Origin: a virus
Length of the DNA stretch: 64,000 bases
Virus record (IMG/VR): IMGVR_UViG_3300033998_000198
Coordinates: 1-64,000 of that record
Direction: 5' to 3' (one strand)
Translations under genes and position numbers: made by a program
The notes under the pieces: model-generated
The model's database searches: none
Told to the model about the DNA's origin: nothing
Seen by the model: only the letters and a program-made list of their open reading frames with translations
Shown: piece after piece, positions 54,601 through 63,587 of the stretch
Layout: each line of letters starts with the position of its first letter
How positions within the stretch are numbered: position 1 is the first letter of the stretch

Positions 54601-57523
54601 ACTTCAAGCTGATACTGAAGTTAAACAGAAAGCACTGATAGATGTATTTAACGCTCAAGCAAGAAACAATGCCAAGCTATTTAAGAAGGCTCTTGAAGAT
54701 TATGCCGACGTAGAGCCTGACGGACTCAAGGCTTATAGTGCAAAAGGCTTCGATGAATTTCTTGTCAAGAAGATTTCAAAGAAGTTAGGGTACACCGGAA
54801 CAGATCAGGAAATCTTCGACCAGTTTGATGCAAGATCCAACAAACTGATGGACCCTGAAAGAAGAATGACAGCCGTAAAGGCCAACTTTGACAAGGCCGG
54901 TATCGGTTATATATCAAACACTAATGTGATTGTAAGGGATATAGCTTTTGAACAATTCAGAGATTCTGGTGATATATATACACTTTCAAACATCCTTGAG
55001 TTTACAGACAAGACAGAGCAGAAACTGATTGACGTTAAGCATATGAAAACAATGGGCGAGGGAAGCGGTAATATTGATGATATCATTATCAAAGCCGGAC
55101 GATACAGAACTGCAATAAACACCCTCGCAACAGGTGATGCAAGGCAAAAAGATGAAGCAATCAACAAACTTCGTGAAATTTTGTTCAATAGTGATGTTTA
55201 CAAGAGAGAGCAGTCCGTAAGGGTTGATGAAGTTCTCAGTTCGCTCCGTCAATTGTTTGACAGCAAGTATGCAAAACAATGGACAAACCCAATCAGAAGC
55301 AAGATGTCAGGAAAAAATTATGCCGAACAGATTAAGGACGTCAATAACTTCCTGAAGAATCCCACAGCATACGGCGGGACTGAGTTAACAAATCTTTCTG
55401 TCAATGAAGTGATTCATGCAAATGATATAGACACTATAAGCATTGACGATACAGCTCTTGTTCCTCCATCAAAAGGAACAGAATATCCCGTCTTGCTAAA
55501 GGACAGTGCTGGCAAAACATCTCCACCAATAGGTGCATATGTATATAGTGGTTCAGGTGTTGGTGCCAATACCAATATGAAGTATGTTGAGCTTGAAGAA
55601 TTCATCACAGATCCTTCTGTAAACAAAGCAAGAAGCAAACGTTACAGGATATACGGCAATACAATGGCTGATATCCAGCGTCAGATGAGAGATGAGTTCA
55701 GAGTAGCAACTGACATCAATGATGTCCAGAATTTGATTGATGTTGAGAAGGGTAGAATCCTTGACTCGGCGATGTCAAGCGGTTTTGAGTTCGAGAAAGA
55801 GCGTATTACGGCTGAATTCTTAAACGGTGGAAGTATTGATGATATTTTGGCCAAATCAACCATAGGGGTAGAGAACCGTCAGGATATCATCGATCATCTT
55901 ACCAATCTTAACCCTACTCAATATCAAAGCGAAGCATACAGGCAATTGGCTTCAGAGTTCTTTGACAACGAAATGACTGGCCGGCCAATGCGTAGATTCT
56001 CTGCCGCAGTATCAGAACTGGCTGAAAGAAATTACATTGGAAACCAGGCAAGTCTTATACAGGCATTTAATAACTATATACGGCAACGTGGTGCTGAAGG
56101 CCCTTCAGACAAATGGAATCCTGCAATGATTTCAGATGTCCATGATGAATTAATCCGAAAGGCATTGTATCAGGTTCCAGGTCTTCCATCAGCACAGATA
56201 GAAGGAATCCTAAACCAGGTTAACACCGTAGCGGACGATATGATAGCCCGTAAAGGAGAAATACGGTTAAGACCTGCTAAAGTACAGAATGTTGCCGAGA
56301 CTATTGCAAGAATACAGGATACTCCATTGTATGACATGAAAAGTGCCTTCTCTCAACTTGAGAACATGGCAAACGATATGTTAGGCAATATAACAAAAAC
56401 TCAACTGGAAAGTTTTGCTGAAGCAACACGGCTTAGTCCCGAAGATGCTATCGCAAAACTTAGGCATACTGTAAAGAACGAGAATATCCAACTTCCATTC
56501 AAGGCAATCACTCAGGCTGAAAGCGTTAAGATAGCTTCGCTTAACCAAATGTATTCAGAGCTTCTTGCGTCAAAGAACCAAGAAGCAATGGATTTCCTTG
56601 GCTGGAAACCTATAAATGAAGTTGTCAACGCATACAACCCAAGTGCGGCAGCAAGAGCTGTAGGTGAAACTTACGACCCAATTGCGGCCATACGTGAAAT
56701 TGGCCAATCCAAAGTTACTTATGGAAGATATGCCGGCATGGAGTTCTCGTCATTATCAATCGGGGAGCTCAAGGAAATTATGAATCTCCGTCCTGAAACT
56801 GCAAAGACCAGAATTGAAGCGGACAATATTGTAGCTCTCAAACAAAGAGTAAATCAATATTTCTCATTGCTTGACCAGAATACATCAGCAGTAAGAGCTG
56901 AAGGAATTAGTATAAATATTCCTGAAGCTGTACGCAAATCGAGGTATGTTGATGTAGATATAAACGAACTTTTAAAGTCCAATGGTATAAAGTTAAAGAA
57001 CTTGGACGATTTATTGGATACAACCAAAAGGGACTTAAAATTTGATATGGCTCGTGGTACAATAAAAGAAGGGGTAGAAAATGCTGTCAAGCGTTCCGAA
57101 GATTTGTTTGGAAGCAGTAAGTTCGGAAAGATAGCTCTTGCCGGTTTGGCTCTTGGTCTTGCAGGATATATTGTTGGACAGATGAGTGCAAAACCAGGAC
57201 CGCTACAACCGGAGCATAGACCTTCAGGCGAAGGAGCTCCCGCACCAGATGGAACTTACGAACCGAAAGTCAACTATAAAACACCACAACCGCAGATGCC
57301 AAAGAAAGCAGTAATGCAGGAAAACAATTCTGGAATGCGGATAAAGATAAGTGCAAAGAATGGAACCAGCATGTCAAACAGTGATGTTGCTGGAGCAGTA
57401 AACAAAGCCATCGCTGATTCCTTGCCAAATAGAATGAATGTCAACGTGGTTTCAAGAGACGACACCAGTGCAGTCAATGACAGTTGGTTGGAAGAACAGT
57501 TTAAGAGGCTTATAGGAGGGTGA
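48629..57523 (+). CDS. Giant virion protein: DEDDh exonuclease plus RNA-polymerase-like core
   Basis: 2964 aa, ATG 48629 after AGGGGG. Residues about 88-350 form a complete DEDDh 3'-5' exonuclease: YAMDLETL (D96, E98), THNGSKFD (D257), HVASND (H332, D337). Residues about 1180-2200 resemble multisubunit-type RNA polymerase. RHLVSGRLSHSGQGLAGAVV (about 1777-1796) then SPEL matches the beta-prime GKRVDYSGRSV region. LRYPSFLQTSLGV then, 24 residues on, LNADIDADRLSVWLNLT (D1974, D1976, D1978) matches RAPTLHRLGIQ...NADFDGDQMAVHVPLT. A conserved-looking LIDVKH follows (K2137, H2138). GETRRAVVYNGQDGIISGF (about 1347-1365) may be the beta barrel. One membrane-like segment (about 2830-2853) precedes the C-terminal tail. 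Probably ejected with the DNA to transcribe early genes. Confidence 0.8.
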   Translation: MAIRPVMSANMNSNLKMNRYSDFFNGMDEEKIDAYKNVRGMIDELKGTEADVSLKDFYFKSFNAGVMDYNIPALEQGMNMFNDMLDAGAGSVYAMDLETLGNPFGDASEKGLFAITEMTLTKKDLATGTVLDVQNVLFGLTEEQRLAYENLIARAELGYNSLTSSEKATIERLARYGAKDTKIINRGGKAILANLGIANPMDLTAAKKGLNRLVDIGPGQAWGSQFARDQLIIASNHLNQIKGPNNILFTHNGSKFDMPAFNEALRMHGISNTINDINHVDFQAAIHTAYGGDTLNLHLTARETNGVKGKIKGALETLDKLAESFGIRTHAHVASNDNRTLINLLTAPYRKTEHGTINLGQDLKSRLNAYSVLSKHQDIDPSTVADKVIFVKNAVYTNGLDYIKTSEGIKPYGDWPLQRNNFYRIENVGKVNIKDTASLRKIGINVPAGSTGSDLYYMTLRNVATGKEEETINIVRSSREELQALFQKNLEVFRYTKDLKDISSDLDAKMALQNQIVSQAMIDETTRLATRDNARRKFEGMFQTSGKGFNYAKGMYQTYNNLYQNGITTAEEAALYIQNNPTSELLRGLQYKGDIIPERRSDFLEMFNLIRDTSDTMTTVINRIESNIPVKGEAGTVKRTVALGRAYENLQNAIMQASGVAENIAKNRKLITPYPMDIDVINIGVDDIHRITVRARSVEEARINILNGIDKLVGTEKNKRARENKRMFYLRRLAENVYGKDSEKLERMFGQLDSAYYTAGEIAGDLNKQFLDGTLNIGRDEIYATDLDSYVINSSTFDQFMVDNNINVLGLTDAASAHIGSLTEASLGDTVVMEKGVFTIKDENLRKLLMEDYHYSADNVHDLMRGLYGKSPDGTEYGLVNKHGLVAELFVDEEGYLSIALTDKKHATELYESLAKNEVPKNAAISRLPQVSYYGDDTDLLKKVSFGSVEKQVTTELNTYYSPGSSESYYNNIRIAARDTTSESLNSLVKLHRVLPDLIEAGEYDRASRQLTNTMAAPIFGGSGFSGNTTVAIDDILAEKALRPNVSDIITASTVDMTGLVNFIPELYKRDEEIRNDLNRILVNNKAIDDRFIDNWIRDIQAGNLKQFSDMDIELREWYTMNMFEGHKILHKIRDLKAEGGRLFQKEVSLLDSLIANGASFFNKAEKVSEGIAVLENPFEYVTYGFMNELSRPVARQSLAFHALDPRELTGASVKLEAAGMKLGQTVVTDKMYNKYLKKYRFETGITGDIKNLNDTEILDAIESLDKEELYKKYGRSRVDKVINEYKTIGSTFQQHSLINPMLTADIYNKPELIKFDVTGNSFEFAEGLGVGKKIKSGSLLGYEIDGETRRAVVYNGQDGIISGFINRKNAQKVVIKPFNAQIDEIKLIMGGVEKSVASVVNRDAEMLPIAQEIWDKLFGKSTAVVGRFEIGKHEAASIAYGSTITRMAERALEHGEAVQNEFANLLNQNLPEWNGRWEGNKFVISGNPNAAGGHFSGIRNLVDAMRDKGIYDDIIADFDNPNTNTLRTLISKGQMSEMFSVMEDEADIYGKGLKITDRELQIAGIRSGEQPTDFFFQDANGKWQKKLQPVIDAWREEITRENIELENGKLLETNYSKAKKDLRNITNTYSALRGETPTAAIKELHFDDVKPILKGVDAATLEDALKGTVFEDVADVFKITLPNNMKVLNMVTGEMDDHIYIPYLHSYDIDGKVITHNAHRKSADLLRMLDSIAEGKLPNGVRSMSQLQSALNDAYAEAMAAYGRELSDDKNSILKRHLVSGRLSHSGQGLAGAVVSPELFKNGEVDSRLAGIVHSDVVEKVGDKILYKDVAYTSAEMLEDMGVNFAEIGRQVLEDKKIRSQIGDVDAFIARSGFNRYDLTKAPIDIDMLHEIIKQKILKDNNPYTIDDAREALENLTQLGKYYAREKGIMSIMLRYPSFLQTSLGVTNIRLSPYMHGRKFNIMSWTAAGLNADIDADRLSVWLNLTKTGGLQADTEVKQKALIDVFNAQARNNAKLFKKALEDYADVEPDGLKAYSAKGFDEFLVKKISKKLGYTGTDQEIFDQFDARSNKLMDPERRMTAVKANFDKAGIGYISNTNVIVRDIAFEQFRDSGDIYTLSNILEFTDKTEQKLIDVKHMKTMGEGSGNIDDIIIKAGRYRTAINTLATGDARQKDEAINKLREILFNSDVYKREQSVRVDEVLSSLRQLFDSKYAKQWTNPIRSKMSGKNYAEQIKDVNNFLKNPTAYGGTELTNLSVNEVIHANDIDTISIDDTALVPPSKGTEYPVLLKDSAGKTSPPIGAYVYSGSGVGANTNMKYVELEEFITDPSVNKARSKRYRIYGNTMADIQRQMRDEFRVATDINDVQNLIDVEKGRILDSAMSSGFEFEKERITAEFLNGGSIDDILAKSTIGVENRQDIIDHLTNLNPTQYQSEAYRQLASEFFDNEMTGRPMRRFSAAVSELAERNYIGNQASLIQAFNNYIRQRGAEGPSDKWNPAMISDVHDELIRKALYQVPGLPSAQIEGILNQVNTVADDMIARKGEIRLRPAKVQNVAETIARIQDTPLYDMKSAFSQLENMANDMLGNITKTQLESFAEATRLSPEDAIAKLRHTVKNENIQLPFKAITQAESVKIASLNQMYSELLASKNQEAMDFLGWKPINEVVNAYNPSAAARAVGETYDPIAAIREIGQSKVTYGRYAGMEFSSLSIGELKEIMNLRPETAKTRIEADNIVALKQRVNQYFSLLDQNTSAVRAEGISINIPEAVRKSRYVDVDINELLKSNGIKLKNLDDLLDTTKRDLKFDMARGTIKEGVENAVKRSEDLFGSSKFGKIALAGLALGLAGYIVGQMSAKPGPLQPEHRPSGEGAPAPDGTYEPKVNYKTPQPQMPKKAVMQENNSGMRIKISAKNGTSMSNSDVAGAVNKAIADSLPNRMNVNVVSRDDTSAVNDSWLEEQFKRLIGG

Positions 57524-57530
57524 GGTCATA

Positions 57531-60500
57531 GTGGCAGACTATAGAAAAAGCACTTCCCTGTTCTCTAAATACAGAGATCCGGGAGGTATTAGCACAGGCG
57601 AGCTATTAGACAGATATTACAACATTCCCGAAGGCAGGACTACAGCTCCCCTGTCTTACCTTGATAATGTCGATTTTCCGCATAGGATATTCGATTTCCA
57701 TTATAACTTCAGACTTGGCGATTGTCAGTTCAAGATCCCTCCGGAATTCATACAGGTAAAGACAATTACCGAAACAAATTCCGTTGTAGGAATTAGACAG
57801 TCTACTTCGCTAAAAACCAAATCCGGGTATAGCCGTAAACAGATCGTTATTACTCTGTTTTTCAACGGACTTAACCAGATCAACGGATATAAATGTGAAT
57901 CGCCTTTTTCATATCCTTACTACATGGACGGTCTCCGGAGTCTTCTTGCTCAATTCAAGAGGACCCCGTTCCTTCCTGTTGTAAATGAACTTATTAATGG
58001 AGTACATGGAATATACAATGTAGCATTATCAAACATTACAATCAACACCGTACAGGGGTTTCCTGAATGTCTCCAGGCGGAACTCACGTTGCTTGACTTT
58101 AACGTCGTACCGTTGATTGAAGCTCCTCCTTTTATGTATCATAACATGATAGACTGGGATATGTTCAGATGGTACTATCAGCAATTACTTCGCCCTGATG
58201 ACAGGGTATACGACAGGAACGAACATGCTACAACAAGACTTCAGCCGATACAGAATACAAACCTTACAGGTAAGTTCGGATTGTATATATTAAGCGAAGA
58301 AGCTCTTGCTGCAATGAACGACGGAAAGTACAAGCCAGACCTAAGCGACAGCAGTAACTATATACTGTGTGTTGACGACGAAACCGGTATACGCCTGACA
58401 GATATATTCTGCGGTTACTCAAACGTGCTTCCTGCAATACAGTTAAGCAAAGAAGGGACGCCTACGTATCAGTATCTTGGAGGTACAGATGCGACGTTTA
58501 CCTTTATATTTGAAACTCAGGACAGAGATGTCGTTACGGCTCTGGTTGACTTAAATGAACGATGCCAGAGGATGGTAAGGGAGTACCGCAAACTTCACGG
58601 CCTCGGCTTCATCAAAATAGAGAACGAATTAGTGCAAATGCTCGGTGCACAGTATGTCATGTTCAATACAATGGACATCACTACTGTGCCCGACTTCCCA
58701 GATTTGTTTAGAATACAGATAGAGGCTGTAAGTTACGATATTGACCAGAGTAAGAAAGAAACATTGACTGGCATGAAGCCTTTCGATGGCGATGGCACAT
58801 TGCTTGCCAGAAAAGTAGGTACAACCTATGATTGGACTGAAGTCGCAGAACCAAACACAACCATCACTAACACTTATATGGGTCTTATCACAAAGATCCG
58901 GCAGGACAATTACATAGAACACAAGATGAAGCTCATGGACCTTTATCCGGACCTTCAGCTACCTACGTTTGAAGAATTGGATGATTTTATCACAACCATA
59001 AGAGAATGGAGAAGGAGTAAGGGGCTTCAGGCATATCCTTTGTCTGGACCGTACCCGAAAGACGACGGTAGAATTAAATTCTCAGATCCTGATTTCTACG
59101 TTTTCTACCCTATTAAATACGGAGACGCACAGAATATTATAACAGGAACCGGAGGAAATGTAGGAGGAGAAACTTACGATCCTGATGACGGTGCAATTTC
59201 AGTTGCCGGTATATTCAAGTCTGGATTGTATGGTGCAACAGAAACTACGCCCGGACAGCACCCAAAGACACAAGAATTGCTTAAACTTCTTGAGAGCAAA
59301 ATAGGATGCGGATATGTATGGGGTGCTGAAGGAGAGATTCTTACTCAGGAAGGTCTTGCTGCCTTAAAGAAGCAATTTGGAGCAAGTCATTATGATTTTG
59401 TTGATGATGATGGCACTCGTGTTCTTGCAAGTAAATGGATAGGTAAACAGGTGTTCGACTGCTCTGGATTTATTAACTGGGGGCTTATCCAGGTTGGAAT
59501 TGCTCCAAAAGGATACAGAACCACACATTCAACTACTTTTAATGACTGGTGTATCGAAATCAAAAAGAGCGAAATACTCCCTGGCGATATAGCCATGAAT
59601 TCAACCCATATCGCAATGATATCTGATCCTGACAAAGATCAAACAATCGAGGCTATGGGTACACGGTACGGTGTTGTTCACGGAAAGATAGGGAATAGAT
59701 TCACAAAGTTTGGAAGACTAAAAGGCGGAAAGACAAAGAGCTCAACAACTCCAACACCGAATGCCGCAACTCAACAGGTTAGCAAGGCACAGACTACAGA
59801 TTACAATGCAAAGCGTGATGCTTATAACCCGACATACCAGGCAATTTACGATTATGCAAACATACAGTGCACAAAGCTCGGCGTTCCAATTCGTCTAATG
59901 TGTGCAATGATGGAGATAGAAAGTAATTGGACACAATGGTGGACGACAGCAGGGAAGAAAGCGGATGGCAAGTACCATAACGCAGGAGATGTTGTAAGGT
60001 CTTACGCAAATGCTGTTGGTATCTGCCAAATTGTGCACCATAGTCCTAACGGTACTCCTGTCAATAATCAATACGATTATGACAAACTGCAAAATGACTG
60101 GAGATATAATATAGAGTGCGGGGCCAAAGAACTTTATGAATGCTATAAGGGGGCATCACAAAGATTTACAAATGAAGAAGACCGAGCAAGAGCTGCATGG
60201 TGTGCATATAACATGGGGCGTTATGCAAGTCAGAGCTATACAAGATGGAGAGATAACCCTAACAGGGATGATATAAAGTTTAAGGAATATTATGAGAAGC
60301 AACCCTGGTTATCGAGAATTGACACCGCAAAGATTCCGACTTCCAATGGGACAGATTACACTGGAAGCGTAGAAGTTCCAGAAACCGACCTTAGTGTTAC
60401 AAACAACTTTGCAAGTCTTAACTTCAACAGGGAGGAATTCGGCAAAGATATACGCAGACTGTCCGACATCCACGGCGGTGTAAAAGAAACCAAGAACTTT

Positions 60501-63161
60501 AACGGCCATAAACAAGACAAATATCCTATTGAGCATATGTGTCATGATATGACCCAGTACAATAAACGTGGAAGACTCCTTAGAGCATTCCCGACATTTA
60601 TATTTATGATGCTTGATGAAAACGGGGATTGGCTTGATGGAAAGAAATTGTGGACTAACTATTATTTCTATAGATCCATTATGGATATCCAGATTCATCA
60701 GGACAGGAAACAGCCCGTACATACTGCTATAATTAAGATCAGCAATGTGTACAACAACCTGGGAAAATCACCACCAAGGGAGTACGACTGGGTAAAAGAA
60801 CAGATGGGTGGAGGTATACAGGGATGGTTGTATGAAACCTTTGGTATTCAGGTTGGAACACCAAAGGCAACACAATCAATGGTTGAGAACAAGAACAAGG
60901 TTTTAAAACATGTTTACCTTGATGCAGGATGTAGAATTCATTTGAGAATTGGATACGGAAATGATGCCGAGATGCTGCCAATAACATTTACCGGCCAAAT
61001 AACCGAAATGGATACTGCTGAAATCATTACATTTGTAGCCCAGAGTGACGGTGTCGAACTTATTAATAGAGCTGTAGGGACAAACAACAAGAGTCAAACC
61101 AACACGCTGTTTAACATAGGCACAGAGCCTTCAAATATCATTAAGTCCTTGCTGTGTGACCGTGAGAGCGATTTCATATCATGGTGTAACCACAAATGGT
61201 ACGAGAACAGCAAGTATGGTATTCAGCATTTTGGAACTCCTACATTGGTTGATGACACCGGTTTTGTCAAGTTTAACATTGACAGGTTTGTTGATGTTAG
61301 TATGAACATGGCTTTTGATACTGAAACAATGAAAATGGTTCAGGCAATTAAGGCCGAGAAAAATCCTATGGCGGCTATAGGAGAATACTTTGAACAGACA
61401 TTTAAAGACTGGAAATGGACAGATCCTTCTACATGGTGGGAATCGTTCAAGAACATGTTCAAAGTTTTAGCCGCACTCACTCTTGAAGCCGGTATGAAGT
61501 TGGAGCTCAGTGTCGGACAGGCGATAGTTGATTTTGTTGCCGGTAACTACAAAAACATGTCGTGGCCTGAGTATTATGACATCATCAAGAACATTTATCT
61601 TGGAGGCATCAAGGGTGATGAAGAAAGGATGGAGGACTATGCCGCTATCCATATGAACCTTAATGGTAAATTGGCGATTGATCCGTTTGACGGCGAGGAA
61701 AATTTACGTGTGTTTATTTATAACAAATGTGTATGGGATATCATGCAGGTTGTAACACAGTCAATTCCTGAATTTGTATGCCAACCAATGTATCATCAGT
61801 TTGAAACAAGAGTATTCTTTGGTCATCCTTTTTGGCTCGCAAAATACAAATACTATTACGATGCCAAAGATAGGAAGATATACGAACATGAGAAACCTTT
61901 TACTCAGTTTCATCTGTATGATTCGTTGAGTGACATTATAGATAACCAAATCAAGGCTGATGGCAGGGGGCTTGCTACTAACATTATTGGTATGTATACA
62001 CTTGGCCATAGCTTAAAGACAACACCCACTATATTCGCAGACAAGACGATTGCGTGGGACTATCAGAAAACAAGGGTTATTGATACATCGTTTGTTCAGA
62101 ACTGGTTTGGGCCGGATATGTTGTACGAGTTTTTTGACGACTATAAGGCAGAGCGTACAGCAATCAGGATATGCACATCAAACCTGATAGACGGCTTCCA
62201 GTGTATTTACAAAGGCCCACTGATAGTAATAGGTGATTCCAGTGTAAAACCGTGCGATATCATAGGAATAACCGATAGCTACACTGGTATGTACGGATTA
62301 GCAGAGGTAAGGGAGGTATCACACTCGTTTAGTGTGGATACAGGATTTGTAACATCCATAACTCCAGACCTATATACAACCGGTGCTGGGTTTATGATGA
62401 AGCAGGATGCTCAGAGCGTATTCTTATCTCTTGCGATGGGATTTGGTGGTATTGTAGCACAACGTTCAGCAGGTATATTTGCTGCAAATACAGCCGTAAG
62501 ATATGCGGCTGCCGGTACTGGAGTTGCTATAGGGCTTGTTGCAATACGGGTTGGTGGACTGATAATCGATGGGTTCAGGACTGGGCGAATACTCCTTAAT
62601 GTCAAGGATTTTGCAGACACATTAAAGACAGCCAAAGAGATAAAGAACCTTACGAAAACGATTAAAGAAGTCAAGAACATAAAAACAGCCGTCAATGTTG
62701 CAAAACAGGCTGGCATGGCAGCAAAGTCAATACAGGCTGAAGCTGCATTGCTCGGCACTGAGATACTCCCAGGTATAGGTACTATCGTCCTGTGGCTTGC
62801 AGCTACGATCGCAACCGAATGTCTATTAAAGGCAGTAGTTGACTTCTTTAGCTATCAGAACTGCATTAAGTGTTTCCCGCTCTTATATAATGGCAAACCA
62901 TTTATAGCAGGAGTTAAAGGACACACACAACTCATACCTGGATACAACGACATGGGTATGCTGGCTGACGACACAAGCAAGCCAATAGAAGAAGGTATTG
63001 AGATTGAAGGCGAATATGCAAACAGCTCTGCCGGCACAGCATCTGGTGGTTATGACGATGGACTTGGTTATACTGAAGGTCCTAAGATGAGCGGCGGCCC
63101 AATTGATGGTGCAAAGCCTGGAGAAGATGGCTATATGCCTGGTGCAGGATTATACGCATAG
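57531..63161 (+). CDS. Giant baseplate hub with NlpC/P60 and lytic transglycosylase domains
   Basis: 1876 aa, GTG 57531 after GGAGGGTGAGG. Residues 1-450 are baseplate/distal-tail-like. Residues about 580-720 are NlpC/P60: FDCSGFINWG (nucleophile C644) and STHIAMISD (H693), a peptide-cutting fold. Residues about 775-910 are a lysozyme-like transglycosylase: MEIESNW (E797) and ANAVGICQI. Residues about 1030-1200 and 1550-1610 match the tail-hub fold (RIHLRIGYGNDAEMLPITFTG; then GPLIVIGDSSVKPCDIIGITD and DTGFVTSITPDLY). Hydrophobic, Gly/Ala-rich helices occupy about 1620-1680 and 1735-1770. The protein probably forms the baseplate centre and opens the cell wall in both glycan and peptide. Confidence 0.85.
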   Translation: MADYRKSTSLFSKYRDPGGISTGELLDRYYNIPEGRTTAPLSYLDNVDFPHRIFDFHYNFRLGDCQFKIPPEFIQVKTITETNSVVGIRQSTSLKTKSGYSRKQIVITLFFNGLNQINGYKCESPFSYPYYMDGLRSLLAQFKRTPFLPVVNELINGVHGIYNVALSNITINTVQGFPECLQAELTLLDFNVVPLIEAPPFMYHNMIDWDMFRWYYQQLLRPDDRVYDRNEHATTRLQPIQNTNLTGKFGLYILSEEALAAMNDGKYKPDLSDSSNYILCVDDETGIRLTDIFCGYSNVLPAIQLSKEGTPTYQYLGGTDATFTFIFETQDRDVVTALVDLNERCQRMVREYRKLHGLGFIKIENELVQMLGAQYVMFNTMDITTVPDFPDLFRIQIEAVSYDIDQSKKETLTGMKPFDGDGTLLARKVGTTYDWTEVAEPNTTITNTYMGLITKIRQDNYIEHKMKLMDLYPDLQLPTFEELDDFITTIREWRRSKGLQAYPLSGPYPKDDGRIKFSDPDFYVFYPIKYGDAQNIITGTGGNVGGETYDPDDGAISVAGIFKSGLYGATETTPGQHPKTQELLKLLESKIGCGYVWGAEGEILTQEGLAALKKQFGASHYDFVDDDGTRVLASKWIGKQVFDCSGFINWGLIQVGIAPKGYRTTHSTTFNDWCIEIKKSEILPGDIAMNSTHIAMISDPDKDQTIEAMGTRYGVVHGKIGNRFTKFGRLKGGKTKSSTTPTPNAATQQVSKAQTTDYNAKRDAYNPTYQAIYDYANIQCTKLGVPIRLMCAMMEIESNWTQWWTTAGKKADGKYHNAGDVVRSYANAVGICQIVHHSPNGTPVNNQYDYDKLQNDWRYNIECGAKELYECYKGASQRFTNEEDRARAAWCAYNMGRYASQSYTRWRDNPNRDDIKFKEYYEKQPWLSRIDTAKIPTSNGTDYTGSVEVPETDLSVTNNFASLNFNREEFGKDIRRLSDIHGGVKETKNFNGHKQDKYPIEHMCHDMTQYNKRGRLLRAFPTFIFMMLDENGDWLDGKKLWTNYYFYRSIMDIQIHQDRKQPVHTAIIKISNVYNNLGKSPPREYDWVKEQMGGGIQGWLYETFGIQVGTPKATQSMVENKNKVLKHVYLDAGCRIHLRIGYGNDAEMLPITFTGQITEMDTAEIITFVAQSDGVELINRAVGTNNKSQTNTLFNIGTEPSNIIKSLLCDRESDFISWCNHKWYENSKYGIQHFGTPTLVDDTGFVKFNIDRFVDVSMNMAFDTETMKMVQAIKAEKNPMAAIGEYFEQTFKDWKWTDPSTWWESFKNMFKVLAALTLEAGMKLELSVGQAIVDFVAGNYKNMSWPEYYDIIKNIYLGGIKGDEERMEDYAAIHMNLNGKLAIDPFDGEENLRVFIYNKCVWDIMQVVTQSIPEFVCQPMYHQFETRVFFGHPFWLAKYKYYYDAKDRKIYEHEKPFTQFHLYDSLSDIIDNQIKADGRGLATNIIGMYTLGHSLKTTPTIFADKTIAWDYQKTRVIDTSFVQNWFGPDMLYEFFDDYKAERTAIRICTSNLIDGFQCIYKGPLIVIGDSSVKPCDIIGITDSYTGMYGLAEVREVSHSFSVDTGFVTSITPDLYTTGAGFMMKQDAQSVFLSLAMGFGGIVAQRSAGIFAANTAVRYAAAGTGVAIGLVAIRVGGLIIDGFRTGRILLNVKDFADTLKTAKEIKNLTKTIKEVKNIKTAVNVAKQAGMAAKSIQAEAALLGTEILPGIGTIVLWLAATIATECLLKAVVDFFSYQNCIKCFPLLYNGKPFIAGVKGHTQLIPGYNDMGMLADDTSKPIEEGIEIEGEYANSSAGTASGGYDDGLGYTEGPKMSGGPIDGAKPGEDGYMPGAGLYA

Positions 63162-63205
63162 CATAACTATAAAATTTATGGTATGATGATTACGGGGGTG
63201 TAATT

Positions 63206-63586
63206 GTGAGTTTAAAAGAATTCATTCAAAAAGAGATTGTTCAACCACAACTCGATAATTACCATCAACCTGTCAAAGCTAAAGTATTAGGCTACAATGA
63301 AGTCATGAACCGTGCGACGATCCAGTACAAGGATTCATTTCAGCCGAACGGTTATACAGTATTAAGTGATGTGCCAGTCCAGTTAGGTTCCGGCGGGGTT
63401 CATTCCGCCGGACCATTCTACGGGGACGAGGTATGGGTAACTTTCCTTGGAGGAGATGTTAAGCGACCAACAATTGTTGCTCTTGTTGATGAAGGTTATG
63501 CACAAAGAACAAGAGCTCAAAGATATAAACATTCACGAAAGGGATCTTATATTGCAGATTCCATATGTGGCAGGGAGGATTGGTGA
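63206..63586 (+). CDS. Baseplate spike OB-fold protein (gpV/gp5-type)
   Basis: 126 aa, GTG 63206 after ACGGGGGTG. Residues about 20-100 follow the spike OB-fold pattern: VKAKVLGYNEVMNRATIQY, then VLSDVPVQLGSGG, then GPFYGDEVWVTFLGGDVKRPTIVAL. This is the domain that joins the trimeric spike to the hub in contractile tails. The usual beta-helix part is absent here and appears to be supplied by the next gene. The 44-base gap before it is AT-rich without a convincing promoter. Confidence 0.75.
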   Translation: MSLKEFIQKEIVQPQLDNYHQPVKAKVLGYNEVMNRATIQYKDSFQPNGYTVLSDVPVQLGSGGVHSAGPFYGDEVWVTFLGGDVKRPTIVALVDEGYAQRTRAQRYKHSRKGSYIADSICGREDW

Positions 63587-63587
63587 T

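Noticed and set aside
63162-63205. Promoter in the gap before the OB-fold spike gene
   Set aside because: TATAAA- and TATGAT-like sequences are present but no -35 box lies at a proper distance.
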